Source of the DNA: Glaciecola sp.
GTDB lineage: Bacteria; Pseudomonadota; Gammaproteobacteria; Enterobacterales; Alteromonadaceae
Length of the DNA: 64,000 nt
Reading direction: 5' to 3'
Assembly: GCA_029246415.1 (NCBI GenBank)
Contig: JAQWNF010000025.1
Location: 1-64,000 of the forward strand
Part shown: positions 8,465 through 19,966 of the stretch, piece by piece
Layout: each line of letters begins with the position of its first letter
Position numbering within the stretch: the stretch's first letter is position 1
The notes under the pieces: model-generated
Seen by the model: only the letters and a program-made list of their open reading frames with translations
Databases searched by the model: none
What the model was told of the DNA's origin: nothing
Position numbers and translations under genes: made by a program

Positions 8465-8775
8465 CTAATTAATCGTCCATAGTTATTCAAGATGTTATGA
8501 AAAACCAGGCAAGACTACTCAACATAGGCCCGAATTTTAAAACTGCATGTGTCACTAACTGTCCATTACGTGTTAGCGTTGCATTAATCCTAGTGCTTAC
8601 TGTGCTAGTGAGTACTCGTCATCCAATTTCAGAGATACTGAGAGTAGTATGGATCAAGATTGTGGTTATTCAAGGCGGGTTTTATATATTTTTACACACT
8701 TAGTGTACACTTTACCTACTACGCTTAATATCAATGTTAGGCAAGCCCATGTAAAACCAAAAGAGATCGCTCATT
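8465..8775. other. Intergenic region with second copy of the shared element
   Basis: This 311-base stretch separates divergent genes. It contains the second copy of the element (8645-8681), followed by a plausible promoter: TTGTGG, a 17-base spacer and TATATA, reading towards the plus-strand gene. A 68-codon open frame from 8497 has no ribosome site and runs through the element, so I do not regard it as a gene. Confidence 0.5.
8645..8681. promoter_or_regulatory. Shared upstream element, copy 2
   Basis: TAGTATGGATCAAGATTGTG then GTTATTCAAGGCGGGTT matches copy 1 at 6383-6419 at almost every position. TTGTGG within it, with TATATA 17 bases later, makes an acceptable sigma-70 promoter about 90 bases upstream of the secreted protein gene. 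Surrounding sequence is not conserved between copies, which suggests that the element itself is under selection. Confidence 0.5.
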
Positions 8776-9375
8776 ATGTTGAACAAAAAGCTATGTAAGT
8801 CAAAGACATCCCTCAGTCATCAGCTTGGTCTGATGTTAACTTGCATAATGGCTTATGGGCTGGTGTTTGCGGCTACGGCAGACACGCAAACGCAAACGAA
8901 AGCGCAAACAAAAGCGCAAACAGCCCCGCAATCTGACACGCCTCAGATCACTATGCACCAATTAACCGTCGAAGTTGAGCACGAGTCGGGTAAAGATATC
9001 ACGGTCGCAGTGGGTCAGGCTGGAGAAGTCGAAAAGTTCGTGTTTAGTTTAGCCCAAGCTCAAGACGCAGAGTTTGTTGCTAGTCGGTTGAGCGACTTAG
9101 AGCCGCCGGTATTAGAAGCGGTACAAGGTGCGTTGTTACGCATTAATCGTTCCGAAGTCTTGGTTAATAGCAAGCGTGTCGATGAAATCGAGGTCGAGTG
9201 GGTAACAGAAACCTGCAACGATACCAATGCCGATTGTGAAAGTATTATTAAGCGCACACAGCTGGAGTCTTCACAGCTGTCAGCCTCAGAGCCTTCAGCA
9301 ACAAAACCCTCAGTACCAAAACCCTCAGTACCAAAACCTTCAGCCCAATCTTCAACCGCGAAATCGAGTTACTAA
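8776..9375 (+). CDS. Secreted protein of unknown function with repetitive ends
   Basis: A 199-residue protein with an N-terminal signal peptide (hydrophobic LGLMLTCIMAYGLVFAA near residues 18-34). Next come a slippage-type TQTKAQTKAQT repeat, a central conserved-looking region (about residues 56-160, with a Cys pair CNDTNADC) and a C-terminal KPSVPKPSVPKPS repeat. The DNA under the tail repeats with a 15-base period. I do not recognise the family. The last 24 bases overlap the end of the DUF808 gene on the other strand, so expansion of the repeat may have extended this gene into its neighbour. Confidence 0.65.
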   Translation: MLNKKLCKSKTSLSHQLGLMLTCIMAYGLVFAATADTQTQTKAQTKAQTAPQSDTPQITMHQLTVEVEHESGKDITVAVGQAGEVEKFVFSLAQAQDAEFVASRLSDLEPPVLEAVQGALLRINRSEVLVNSKRVDEIEVEWVTETCNDTNADCESIIKRTQLESSQLSASEPSATKPSVPKPSVPKPSAQSSTAKSSY

Positions 9376-10272
9376 CGCCATCACCGATACTGCTGCAATC
9401 CCTGATAACAAGCCAAACAATCCATGCAATAGCATAGTTGTTGTGCCACTAAGTAACGAGCCTATGGTAGGAATATCGATAGAATGCAATGCGGCATCTT
9501 CGACTAAGTGATGGAAAAACGGTAAACCATGTACCAGTATCCCGCCACCGACCAAAAACATCGCGGCAGTGCCCACAAACGATAATATTTTTAACAGTTT
9601 AGGGGCAAAACTCACCAGCCCTTTACCAAGCGTCGCTTGCACTCCTGAACCTTGTTGCATGTAATGCAAACCAATATCATCAAGTTTGACAATCAACGCC
9701 ACCAAGCTATATACCCCAACGGTCATTAACAGCGCGATAGTACTGACCACAAATGTCTGAGTTAACAGAGGCTTATCCATAACAGTACCGAGTGTGATCA
9801 CCACAATCTCCAACGACAATATAAAATCAGTACGGATCGCGCCTTTGATTTTACTGCGTTCAAATTGGACTAAATCGACATTCGGATCTGCCGCTGCGGC
9901 ATGAAGTTGTTTGGTTTCGTCTTTGACTTCTTTTGGAAAAAACCACGGATGAAATAGTTTTTCCGCCCCTTCAAAACATAAATACAATCCGCCAAGCATC
10001 AAGACCGGCAGTATAATCCAACCGAAGTAAGCACTTGCTAGCAACGCTAGCGGTACTATAATAAGCTTATTGTAAAAGGAACCTTTGGCAACAGCGTATA
10101 CCACAGGTAGTTCGCGCGCCGCGGATACTCCAGTAACTTGTTGTGCATTTAATGCTAAATCATCGCCAAGTACGCCTGCGGTTTTCTTTGCCGCGACTTT
10201 GGATAACACCGCAACATCATCAAGGACCGTTGCGATATCATCTAGTAATGCTAATAAACTACTTCCTGCCAT
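9352..10272 (-). CDS. DUF808/YedI family inner-membrane protein
   Basis: A 306-residue multi-pass membrane protein opening MAGSSLLALLDDIATVLDDV, the hallmark of the DUF808 (E. coli YedI) family. It continues with ARELPVVYAVAKGSF and several hydrophobic helices. Family length is about 300 residues, so the gene is complete. The biochemical role of the family is not established. AAGG lies 7 bases upstream of the ATG. Its 3' end overlaps the convergent secreted-protein gene by 24 bases. Confidence 0.9.
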   Translation of the reverse strand: MAGSSLLALLDDIATVLDDVAVLSKVAAKKTAGVLGDDLALNAQQVTGVSAARELPVVYAVAKGSFYNKLIIVPLALLASAYFGWIILPVLMLGGLYLCFEGAEKLFHPWFFPKEVKDETKQLHAAAADPNVDLVQFERSKIKGAIRTDFILSLEIVVITLGTVMDKPLLTQTFVVSTIALLMTVGVYSLVALIVKLDDIGLHYMQQGSGVQATLGKGLVSFAPKLLKILSFVGTAAMFLVGGGILVHGLPFFHHLVEDAALHSIDIPTIGSLLSGTTTMLLHGLFGLLSGIAAVSVMALVTRFRG

Positions 10273-10482
10273 GTTTGTGCCTTATATTCCTTCATCCATC
10301 CACTGTGTAATTTATATTACCTAGTCGCTCATGACCAGTCATGCTGACCGAATTGGCTGGGAAATAGTGAGAAAATGGTTGAATTAAGGGGGCAAGTAAT
10401 ACTAATTGATGAGATCAATAGTTATAGATAATAGCCGATAGAGATAAGAATCCTTCAATTTGCGCTATAAAACAGTACTTAA

Positions 10483-12771
<2,289 letters not shown>

Positions 12772-12793
12772 GCTTCGAACTGATTTAAAAAAA

Positions 12794-12824
12794 GCACCTT
12801 GATCCTAGATCAAGGTGCTTTTTT
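12794..12824 (+). terminator. Intrinsic terminator of icd
   Basis: A perfect 11-base-pair stem GCACCTTGATC / GATCAAGGTGC (12794-12804 and 12808-12818) with a CTA loop, followed by six T residues and preceded by a run of A, so it may work in both directions. Confidence 0.93.
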
Positions 12825-12918
12825 GGTATCTGGGGATTGTTAATTTTTTAATTAGAGAATAGTCCCGCTTTCAGCATACATACTGGTAGTACGTCTATGT
12901 TACATGGTTGTTAATCGG

Positions 12919-12947
12919 TTGACATAAATGTAAAAACACTGTAAATT
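12919..12947 (+). promoter_or_regulatory. Sigma-70 promoter of the GH81 gene
   Basis: A perfect -35 hexamer TTGACA (12919-12924) is followed by a 17-base spacer and TAAATT (12942-12947) as -10. The predicted start site is near 12954, inside the LacI-type operator just downstream. The region 12772-13083 otherwise holds only the icd terminator and untranslated leader. Confidence 0.7.
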
Positions 12948-12951
12948 AAAA

Positions 12952-12965
12952 TGAAAGCGCTTACA
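12952..12965. promoter_or_regulatory. LacI-family operator overlapping the GH81 transcription start
   Basis: TGAAAGCGCTTACA is a near-perfect palindrome with the central GC step and half-sites (TGAAAGC / GCTTACA, one mismatch) typical of LacI/GalR-family and CcpA-like sites. It lies 4 bases after the -10 hexamer, where a bound repressor would block initiation. The cognate regulator is not in the window. Confidence 0.65.
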
Positions 12966-13083
12966 TTTCGTGATGACATGTGACTTTTGCATAAATTGTC
13001 GATCATGTGTTTTTACTCATCAACGACAATTTGCACTCAGCGCAAAGCATAATAATGTTCTAAAATATAAGAGTAAATACACA

Positions 13084-16000
13084 ATGAAACAGTCAATTAT
13101 TCGCTTAACCAGTATCGCTAGTGGGATAGTATTTCTTGCTAGTTGTGGTGGTAGTAGCTCACCCTCAAATACGGCGCCAACTCCAACACCGCCTGCAGAT
13201 ACCACTGCGCCAGTAATTTCATTAGGCACAGTGACCTCACCGATTCAAATCACCGTCGGTGATAGCTTTACCAATCCCACAGCCACAGCGACGGATAATG
13301 TCGATGGTAATGTAAGTGTTTCTGTATCAGGCTCGGTAGGCTCAACGGTTGGTAGCTATACCTTAACTTATAGTGCTAGTGATGCTGCGGGCAATAGTGC
13401 AACACAAGCTGTTGTTGTCAATGTGGTAGCGGCGGCAGATACCACCGCTCCAGTAATTTCATTAGGAGCAATCACCTCACCGATTGAAATCACCGTCGGT
13501 GATAGCTTTACCAATCCCACAGCCACAGCGACTGATAATGTCGATGGTACTGTTAGTGTTTCTGTATCTGGCTCGGTAGGCTCAACGGTTGGTAGCTATA
13601 CCTTAACGTATAGCGCTAGCGACGCTGCAGGCAATACTGCATCGCAAGCTGTTGTTGTGAATGTAGTCGCAGCCCCAGATACGACACCGCCTAATACCGA
13701 TAATGATCTTAATGTGTTCAAAAACGGTGTCGTGTCTAGTACCTGGACTGGTGGTATTAATGCCTTTGATGAAGCCATTAACTATGGCGAATGTAATAAC
13801 GATGGTGGTTTAGCCTGTCCAAGTATGAATTGGTCTATTGTAAATGACGCAGAGCGTGGCGAGGTATTGCAAGTAACTCACACTCAAACACAGCTTGCGG
13901 GCTTATTTTTTAGTGCCACATCGCCTGTGAATTTATCGGCCTATGCTGCCGGTGGCATTGCCTTTGATATCAAAATGGTATCAGGTTCTGGTGCGATTAC
14001 CATGAAATTGGACTGTGTTTACCCTTGTACTTCGGGTGATCAAGTGTTAGCACAAAATGCAACTACTGATTGGAGTACCATTACGGTAGCAATGAGCCAG
14101 CTAACGACGGCCGGTTTGGATATTAATAAGGTGAATACTGGCTTAGTTATTTGGGCAAATAATCGAAATAACGCCACTTTTTTACTGGATAATGTGCGTT
14201 TTATTGATACGGTCGATGACAGCATTGTTATAATCACACCTCCATCAGATTTTACGGATTATAATCTCACTACTTTGGGCTTAGGCAGTTATTCAGATAC
14301 GATCAATCCTGATAGTTATCGTTGTGTTTTTGATTTTGGTAACTGGATTTACAACGCAGGCGTGGTCTTACCGCCGATCAGTGATTGTATTACTGCGACC
14401 AATACACCTATTGGTACACCAACCCCGATTTCCCCTCAACTAGTTGATGAAGCTGCAGCCAAACCAACGGCAACTCACCGTTGGTGGGGTTCAGTACCTT
14501 TCTTAGGAGAGATGCAACTAGGTGATCCGAACAATGCAGCTTATATCACGCCAGACCCAATCACTGCGCGTGTTCATAATCGCGGCGTTCGGATCATGGG
14601 GATCCCTTCAGGGTTAAATAACACTGCTGATGGCTTTATGTATCCAATCCCGGATCCGTTTACCGAAGTGTTTGATGGCATGTCAGTTGGTAGTTCGTTG
14701 AATGTTGATTTACAGGCGTTTGCCAAAGATCACAGTGATGGCTCAATTACCGTGCAATGGCAAAATGATAATACTCCAGTACTAGAAGCAACCTTTGTAC
14801 ATGGTTCACCATATATTTATTTCAAAGCACTGCAAGGTGATTTGGTATTAAATACCTTACGTGAAAATGGTGGCGAAAAAGGCGTATTTTATAATACCAA
14901 TAACTCGTTAGGCGTGTGGACAAGTGTCGCGGGTAACCATAATAATTACCTAGTCACTGGTGAAGGAACAACGACTTTTGCTAATCCAGACAGTAACCGT
15001 ATTACAGTCAGCAACACAGCCAATGAATATACTGTGGCTTTACTTCCGCAAATATCTGGTGAGCCGAATACGGCGATGAGTGAGTTTTTTGCGCAATACG
15101 CACGAAATGTGGTGGCTAGCGTCAATATTGATTACAGTATTGATCGGTCTGATAACTCAGTAACCGTGACGCATGAGTATCGTGACCAAACAGGGCAAAC
15201 GGTGCAAACTATTGCTGGTTTACATCCATTGCATTGGAAAAACACCCAAACTGCTACCAGTAACTACAAAGTTCGCAGTGCGCGCGGCATGATAAAGTTT
15301 GCGCAAACCGATAGCTTTAATTATTCAGTGCCGTACATCGGTGTCTTACCAACTATGCCTACCTTAGATGACAGCATGGATATGGCTAAACTCACCACTT
15401 TGGTGAATGAATTTGTCGATACCCCTGAAGCAACGTGGAACACCCGTAATGGCGAAGTGATGCGCGATGCTTATTGGTCTGGTAAAAACTACGCCAAAGT
15501 AGCTGAGCTATTGGCAATTGCTGATACGGCAGGCTTAACCACACAAAAAGACAAACTCCTAACCTATCTAAAAGCTGAACTGAGTGATTGGTTTACCGCT
15601 GAAGATGAGGGGGCGTTAAGCGTGGATAAGTATTTCATGTATGACGATGAGTGGAACACGGTCTTAGCAATGGAAGAATCGTTTGCGTCGCATCAACAAC
15701 TCAATGATCACCATTTTCACTATGGTTATTTTGTCAGAGCGGCGGCTGAAATTTGCCGACATGATGCACAGTGGTGTAGTGATGATGGCTATGGCGGTAT
15801 GGTTAAACTGTTGATCCGCGATTATGCTGCAGATCGTGATGATGCCCAGTTCCCGTATTTACGTCATTTTGACCCCGCCAATGGCTTCTCATGGGCGTCG
15901 GGTAATGCAAACTTCGCACGTGGTAACAACAATGAATCGACCTCTGAAGCGGCTAATGCCTATGGTGCGATGGTGTTATTTGGTCTGCATACTGGCGATC

Positions 16001-16665
16001 AAGCGCTTGTTGACCGAGGTATCTACCTGCATGCTCTAACAGGTGCAACCTATTGGGAATATTGGAACAACATTGATGGGTACAATAATGTTAGCGCCGA
16101 TGCCGATAATTTCTGGCCTGGTTACAACCAGATAACCACATCCATTATTTGGGGTGACGGTTCAGTATTTTCGACTTGGTTTAGTGGAGCGTATGCTCAC
16201 ATCTTAGGTATTCAAGGCTTACCAACTAACCCATTGATTTTGCATGTCGGTTTGCACACTGAGTACATGAGCGATTATGTTCAAGTTGGCTTAACAGAAG
16301 CAAGCAATAATATGCCTTCAGGCTTAATACCTGACCAATGGCGTGATATTTGGTGGAACTTGATGGCCATAAATGACGCTCAAACTGCCATAGATGATTA
16401 CAACACTGTAACTAGTTATGTGCCGGAACAAGGTGAAACTAAAGCCCATACTTATCATTGGATCAACACGTTTAACCAACTAGGTACGATGGCAACAGGG
16501 CTTGGAACGCTAACGGCGAATTCACCTTCGGCGATGGCGTTTAACAAAAACGGTCAAACGCATTATGTGGTGTATAACTTTGGTACCACGCCATTAACGG
16601 TAACCTATAGTGATGGCGTGCAAGTCACTGCTGCGCCGAACCAATTTGGGATTGTCGTACAATAA
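13084..16665 (+). CDS. GH81 endo-1,3-beta-glucanase (laminarinase), surface lipoprotein
   Basis: A 1193-residue secreted glycoside hydrolase. I start at 13084 because this gives a lipoprotein signal (lipobox LASC-GG near residue 20); the frame is open further upstream. After a Ser/Pro/Thr linker come two nearly identical Ig-like DUF5011 repeats of 80 residues, a galactose-binding-like beta-sandwich (about residues 200-380), then the GH81 domain to the end. GH81 signatures are LNDHHFHYGYF with Asp875, and GNNNESTSEA with Glu951 and Glu955, which cover the acid and base residues. It should cut internal beta-1,3 bonds of laminarin or callose at the cell surface. It is transcribed alone under an apparent LacI-type operator. 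Confidence 0.92.
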   Translation: MKQSIIRLTSIASGIVFLASCGGSSSPSNTAPTPTPPADTTAPVISLGTVTSPIQITVGDSFTNPTATATDNVDGNVSVSVSGSVGSTVGSYTLTYSASDAAGNSATQAVVVNVVAAADTTAPVISLGAITSPIEITVGDSFTNPTATATDNVDGTVSVSVSGSVGSTVGSYTLTYSASDAAGNTASQAVVVNVVAAPDTTPPNTDNDLNVFKNGVVSSTWTGGINAFDEAINYGECNNDGGLACPSMNWSIVNDAERGEVLQVTHTQTQLAGLFFSATSPVNLSAYAAGGIAFDIKMVSGSGAITMKLDCVYPCTSGDQVLAQNATTDWSTITVAMSQLTTAGLDINKVNTGLVIWANNRNNATFLLDNVRFIDTVDDSIVIITPPSDFTDYNLTTLGLGSYSDTINPDSYRCVFDFGNWIYNAGVVLPPISDCITATNTPIGTPTPISPQLVDEAAAKPTATHRWWGSVPFLGEMQLGDPNNAAYITPDPITARVHNRGVRIMGIPSGLNNTADGFMYPIPDPFTEVFDGMSVGSSLNVDLQAFAKDHSDGSITVQWQNDNTPVLEATFVHGSPYIYFKALQGDLVLNTLRENGGEKGVFYNTNNSLGVWTSVAGNHNNYLVTGEGTTTFANPDSNRITVSNTANEYTVALLPQISGEPNTAMSEFFAQYARNVVASVNIDYSIDRSDNSVTVTHEYRDQTGQTVQTIAGLHPLHWKNTQTATSNYKVRSARGMIKFAQTDSFNYSVPYIGVLPTMPTLDDSMDMAKLTTLVNEFVDTPEATWNTRNGEVMRDAYWSGKNYAKVAELLAIADTAGLTTQKDKLLTYLKAELSDWFTAEDEGALSVDKYFMYDDEWNTVLAMEESFASHQQLNDHHFHYGYFVRAAAEICRHDAQWCSDDGYGGMVKLLIRDYAADRDDAQFPYLRHFDPANGFSWASGNANFARGNNNESTSEAANAYGAMVLFGLHTGDQALVDRGIYLHALTGATYWEYWNNIDGYNNVSADADNFWPGYNQITTSIIWGDGSVFSTWFSGAYAHILGIQGLPTNPLILHVGLHTEYMSDYVQVGLTEASNNMPSGLIPDQWRDIWWNLMAINDAQTAIDDYNTVTSYVPEQGETKAHTYHWINTFNQLGTMATGLGTLTANSPSAMAFNKNGQTHYVVYNFGTTPLTVTYSDGVQVTAAPNQFGIVVQ
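13198..13677 (+). repeat. Tandem duplication of a 240-base unit encoding Ig-like domains
   Basis: 13198-13437 and 13438-13677 are highly similar at the nucleotide level, each encoding one DUF5011-like domain starting DTTAPVISLG. A third DTT-PP start at 13678 begins the next domain. High identity including silent sites suggests recent duplication or gene conversion. Confidence 0.9.
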
Positions 16666-16719
16666 AGCGCATGCATTAGAACTAGCCAGCAGTAAGTAAT
16701 TGTTGGCACAAAAATCACC

Positions 16720-16758
16720 AGCCCGCTCGCAGTAATTTGTTGAGCGGGCTGTTTTGTT
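16720..16758 (+). terminator. Intrinsic terminator after the GH81 gene
   Basis: A 9-base-pair stem AGCCCGCTC / GAGCGGGCT (16720-16728, 16742-16750) with a 13-base loop, followed by GTTTTGTT. Confidence 0.8.
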
Positions 16759-16796
16759 ATACCATTTAGAAAATCTTTATTGAGAATGCACTACCT

Positions 16797-18635
16797 ATGA
16801 TGGATGCCAGTACAGCGATTGCGACGATTGAACGTTTGGCAGGACCTGCCACGTTTGAGCGCGGTTCAGCTTTGTATCGAGATCAAGTCATTTTGCATTT
16901 TCAAAAAAGCCGTAACACCATCAAAGCCTCCGTCCAAAGTGCCTCTTCACCAGGCGTAAAAGCGTATCAAGTCACGTTAACTATCAAGGCCAATAGCTAT
17001 GATGGCGGATGTGATTGCCCGGCGTCAGAGGGCTTTGATTTTTGTAAGCATTGCGTGGCGGTGGCACTACAACATGCTGACAAACTCGCACAATTAGAGG
17101 CTGCTCAAGGTGGCTCTGCAGTGGATCGTATCCAAGCACTAATCGAAGACATGGATGAACAGCAAGCCAAAAATGCACTGTTAACGAGTATCATCCAAGA
17201 TGAAGAGTCTATATTAGCGTGGCGTTTACGAGCAGATATTAGCCTCGAGTTTGGGATGATAGGGGCAAATCAACGTCAAACTCAGCCGTTTACAGGCAAG
17301 TCAAAAAGCTCCGTCATCACTGAGCTCAAATCCCTTATCACCAAAGCATTACCTTTTCGGGATGTGTGGCAATACAACAAAGCACGTGCTTACTTTCAAC
17401 AAGCCCAAGAAAAGTTATCGCTGATCATGGGCTTACTTGAGTATTTACCCGCTGAACAAGCGCACGCTGTTGCATATCAGATTATCAAACGCTATGACAA
17501 AATTTTTGAGCGAGTGGATGATAGTGGTGGATTTCGCTTTGAGTTAGAGCATGATATTTTGGCTGCGTTTGCAACTTCGGTACAGCGCTTAACATGGTCG
17601 GCAAGTAGCAAAGCCAACTACTTATTATCACTGTATTCACCCGAATTAGAAGTGACGGAATTTAGTGATATTCCGGTGCGTTTTATGGCCCAGCACGATA
17701 GTGAATTACGCGAAGTGTTTTATACTCAGCTTGAAAAAGAGGTAAAAGCGGCAATAAGCAATATTGAATCACATGATGGCATCAACTTCATTCTTCGAAT
17801 TAAGATCCATGACCTATGTCAGTATTACGCACAGCAATCCTTATATACTAAAGCCATTGAAGTATTTGCTCACGTTGCACGAAACGCTGATGATTATATG
17901 CAAATGATTAAATGGGCTATCGCTGGAAACGATACCTCATCGGCGCTAACATTTTTAGCGCAAGCTAGAGCGCTAGATACGTATCAAAAATTGACGACAC
18001 AATGCTTGGCATTAGAAGCCGATATTGCAGGCCTGCAAGGCGATCCAGAAACCGCTATCGAGCTACAGTGGCAGACATATCAACATTCGTTAGTCCTGGA
18101 TGATTTTATTCAAATCAACGTCCTCATTGCCAAAACTTACGGGGCTGACAGCGCCAAAATCGCAGAAGCCAAACTCGCTTGGCAAGCCAAAACTCTAGCG
18201 TTTTGGGATGATATGCTCGCTACTACACCGACGCAGCGTGCCAGTTTACATCGGTTAATGACTGCGGAGCCATTGGTCGAGTTATGTTTGTATTTGGGCT
18301 TAGTCCGGCGTGCCATTGAGTTGGTAAAACAACACCCAATTGATAGAGAGGTGTTGTACCAAGTCGCCGCGGTCAGCGTCAAATATGCGCCAGAAGAGAC
18401 GTTTGAATTGTATCGCAGAGTGATCTTAATTTGGATTAAGACAGCTAAATCGAGCGATTACAAAAAAATTATACAGTTGCTCTTAGAGATGCAAGGATTA
18501 CTGCCTGATTTGCCAAGTCTATCGCCAGCGGATACAGTTGAACGAGCCTTTGATTTTTTTATCAATGAGATTGCATATGAGTTTGCACAAAAACGTCAGT
18601 TACAGACGATGATTAAACGGCATTTTGTTGTTTAG
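16797..18635 (+). CDS. SWIM zinc-finger domain protein
   Basis: A 612-residue cytosolic protein. Near residues 68-83 it has the SWIM zinc site, GGCDCPAS then FCKHCVAVAL (Cys-x-Cys...Cys-x-His). The rest is alpha-helical with repeated helix pairs, resembling the long SWIM proteins encoded next to SNF2 helicases or alone in many Proteobacteria. The role of this class is not established; binding of nucleic acid or protein through SWIM is the family expectation. No helicase is adjacent. It stands alone between a terminator and a gap of about 130 bases. Confidence 0.85.
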   Translation: MMDASTAIATIERLAGPATFERGSALYRDQVILHFQKSRNTIKASVQSASSPGVKAYQVTLTIKANSYDGGCDCPASEGFDFCKHCVAVALQHADKLAQLEAAQGGSAVDRIQALIEDMDEQQAKNALLTSIIQDEESILAWRLRADISLEFGMIGANQRQTQPFTGKSKSSVITELKSLITKALPFRDVWQYNKARAYFQQAQEKLSLIMGLLEYLPAEQAHAVAYQIIKRYDKIFERVDDSGGFRFELEHDILAAFATSVQRLTWSASSKANYLLSLYSPELEVTEFSDIPVRFMAQHDSELREVFYTQLEKEVKAAISNIESHDGINFILRIKIHDLCQYYAQQSLYTKAIEVFAHVARNADDYMQMIKWAIAGNDTSSALTFLAQARALDTYQKLTTQCLALEADIAGLQGDPETAIELQWQTYQHSLVLDDFIQINVLIAKTYGADSAKIAEAKLAWQAKTLAFWDDMLATTPTQRASLHRLMTAEPLVELCLYLGLVRRAIELVKQHPIDREVLYQVAAVSVKYAPEETFELYRRVILIWIKTAKSSDYKKIIQLLLEMQGLLPDLPSLSPADTVERAFDFFINEIAYEFAQKRQLQTMIKRHFVV

Positions 18636-18767
18636 GATGTGCCAAAAACGAATGTTAATTAGTTGGTTTAATAGTAAATTTGACAATTGCTTTAATGTGA
18701 ACGTAAGATAAGATGAGGATACGGTCGAAATGAATTCGTAATACCGGTAAAATTGTTAAGGACTAAC

Positions 18768-19949
18768 ATGAAAGGCATTGTATTTGTCGGCGATAATCAA
18801 TATCACGTCGGTAGCCACTTTATGCAAGGGATCCAACAGGATCTTATGCAATTATCTATCGCAACCGACACGGTTGATTTTTCTGATCCCCTGCAATCTG
18901 AACGTTTAGTGACAGGTGAGCATTCACTTAGCGATTATGATTTTATTTTGTCATACAATGCTGTGGGTGTTGCACTGCGCACGATGAATGACGAACTAGC
19001 CAAGCAAATCGATAGTATGGCGTTGTATGTGTTATGTGTCGAACACCCCATTTATCAACTCGAACGGATTAGTCAGAGCAACGCAATTATGCTGTGTGTC
19101 GACCAAGAGCATGTAAAGTTCTGTGAGTTACTTGGGTTTACTGCGCATTATTTTCCGCATGCTGTGAGTGCCCACGCTATGGAGCCAGAACAGTTTGTTT
19201 CAGTTCACGACAAAACCAACGAATTCCTATTCCCAGCATCCTATATAGATAGGCAAGCATGCCGTGATAAGCTTGCTCCGATTTGGGATCAGATCAGTAG
19301 TTTTATTGATCAAGTGACCAATGTTACTCACTTTATGCAATGTTTGGGTGCATTGCCACTGCCTGGTGAAACGGAAAAGGTAGTCTTGTCACCGCAATCC
19401 TTATGTATTTGTTTGCTGGTGGATCAATATCTACGCGCCAGAGATCGTGAGCAAATGCTCCTCAAATGTGCGCAGCAACATATCAAACTCACCGTAATTG
19501 GCAGAGGTGTAGAACAATTTCGCTCGGTCTGTGATTTTCATACCTACGAATCACATCTTGATGTAGAAGAGCTTCATCAAAGAATGCGCAAAGCTAAATA
19601 TGTGGTGCACCAATCCCCTGGTTTTATTGCAGGATTGCATGAGCGGGTAGTGATGCCATTAGCGTTGGGGACACTTGTGTTGACTGATGAACCATTTGTT
19701 AAAGCTGCATTACCGAATGTTGTTACGCTAAATGAGCTGACGACCATTGATGACCAATTGTATAATCACAAGGTAGATGTGTGTGCGACTCAGGTGATAA
19801 ATAACCATACTTGGTTGCATCAGCTTACGCCGATAATGCAGCAGTTACGTCACAAGTTAGGCAAACCAATGACGCAACCTGTGACTCAATCTACTAGCGA
19901 GTTTACTCTTCTATCCAATGCAAAAGGGCAGGGTGTTGCGCTCAACTAG
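18768..19949 (+). CDS. GT-B-like protein of unknown function (CgeB-type fold suspected)
   Basis: A 393-residue soluble protein. The start at ATG 18768 is chosen because AAGGA lies 5 bases upstream; a TTG five codons earlier lacks a site. The two-halved alternation of strands and helices, and the C-terminal segment VVHQSPGFIAGLHERVVMPL followed by GTLVLTDE, resemble the donor-site half of CgeB/GT-B-like proteins that carry a DUF3880-type N-terminus. I cannot name a substrate, and the neighbours give no clue. It is followed by a hairpin with only three T residues. Confidence 0.55.
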   Translation: MKGIVFVGDNQYHVGSHFMQGIQQDLMQLSIATDTVDFSDPLQSERLVTGEHSLSDYDFILSYNAVGVALRTMNDELAKQIDSMALYVLCVEHPIYQLERISQSNAIMLCVDQEHVKFCELLGFTAHYFPHAVSAHAMEPEQFVSVHDKTNEFLFPASYIDRQACRDKLAPIWDQISSFIDQVTNVTHFMQCLGALPLPGETEKVVLSPQSLCICLLVDQYLRARDREQMLLKCAQQHIKLTVIGRGVEQFRSVCDFHTYESHLDVEELHQRMRKAKYVVHQSPGFIAGLHERVVMPLALGTLVLTDEPFVKAALPNVVTLNELTTIDDQLYNHKVDVCATQVINNHTWLHQLTPIMQQLRHKLGKPMTQPVTQSTSEFTLLSNAKGQGVALN

Positions 19950-19966
19950 TAAATGGTTGAGCGTTT
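19939..19966 (+). terminator. Weak hairpin after the CgeB-like gene
   Basis: CGCTCAAC (19939-19946) pairs with GTTGAGCG (19956-19963), and only TTT follows. The stem overlaps the stop codon of the gene and lies next to the end of the convergent DUF3087 gene, so a terminator role is likely but weakly supported. Confidence 0.4.

Noticed and set aside
8497-8703. A 68-codon open frame with a hydrophobic middle
   Set aside because: No ribosome site, no family resemblance, and its end is formed by the shared upstream element and promoter-like sequence.
10405-10419. ATTGAT-GAG-ATCAAT upstream of icd as an FNR box
   Set aside because: The spacer is three bases, not four, so it does not match FNR; a different regulator cannot be judged.
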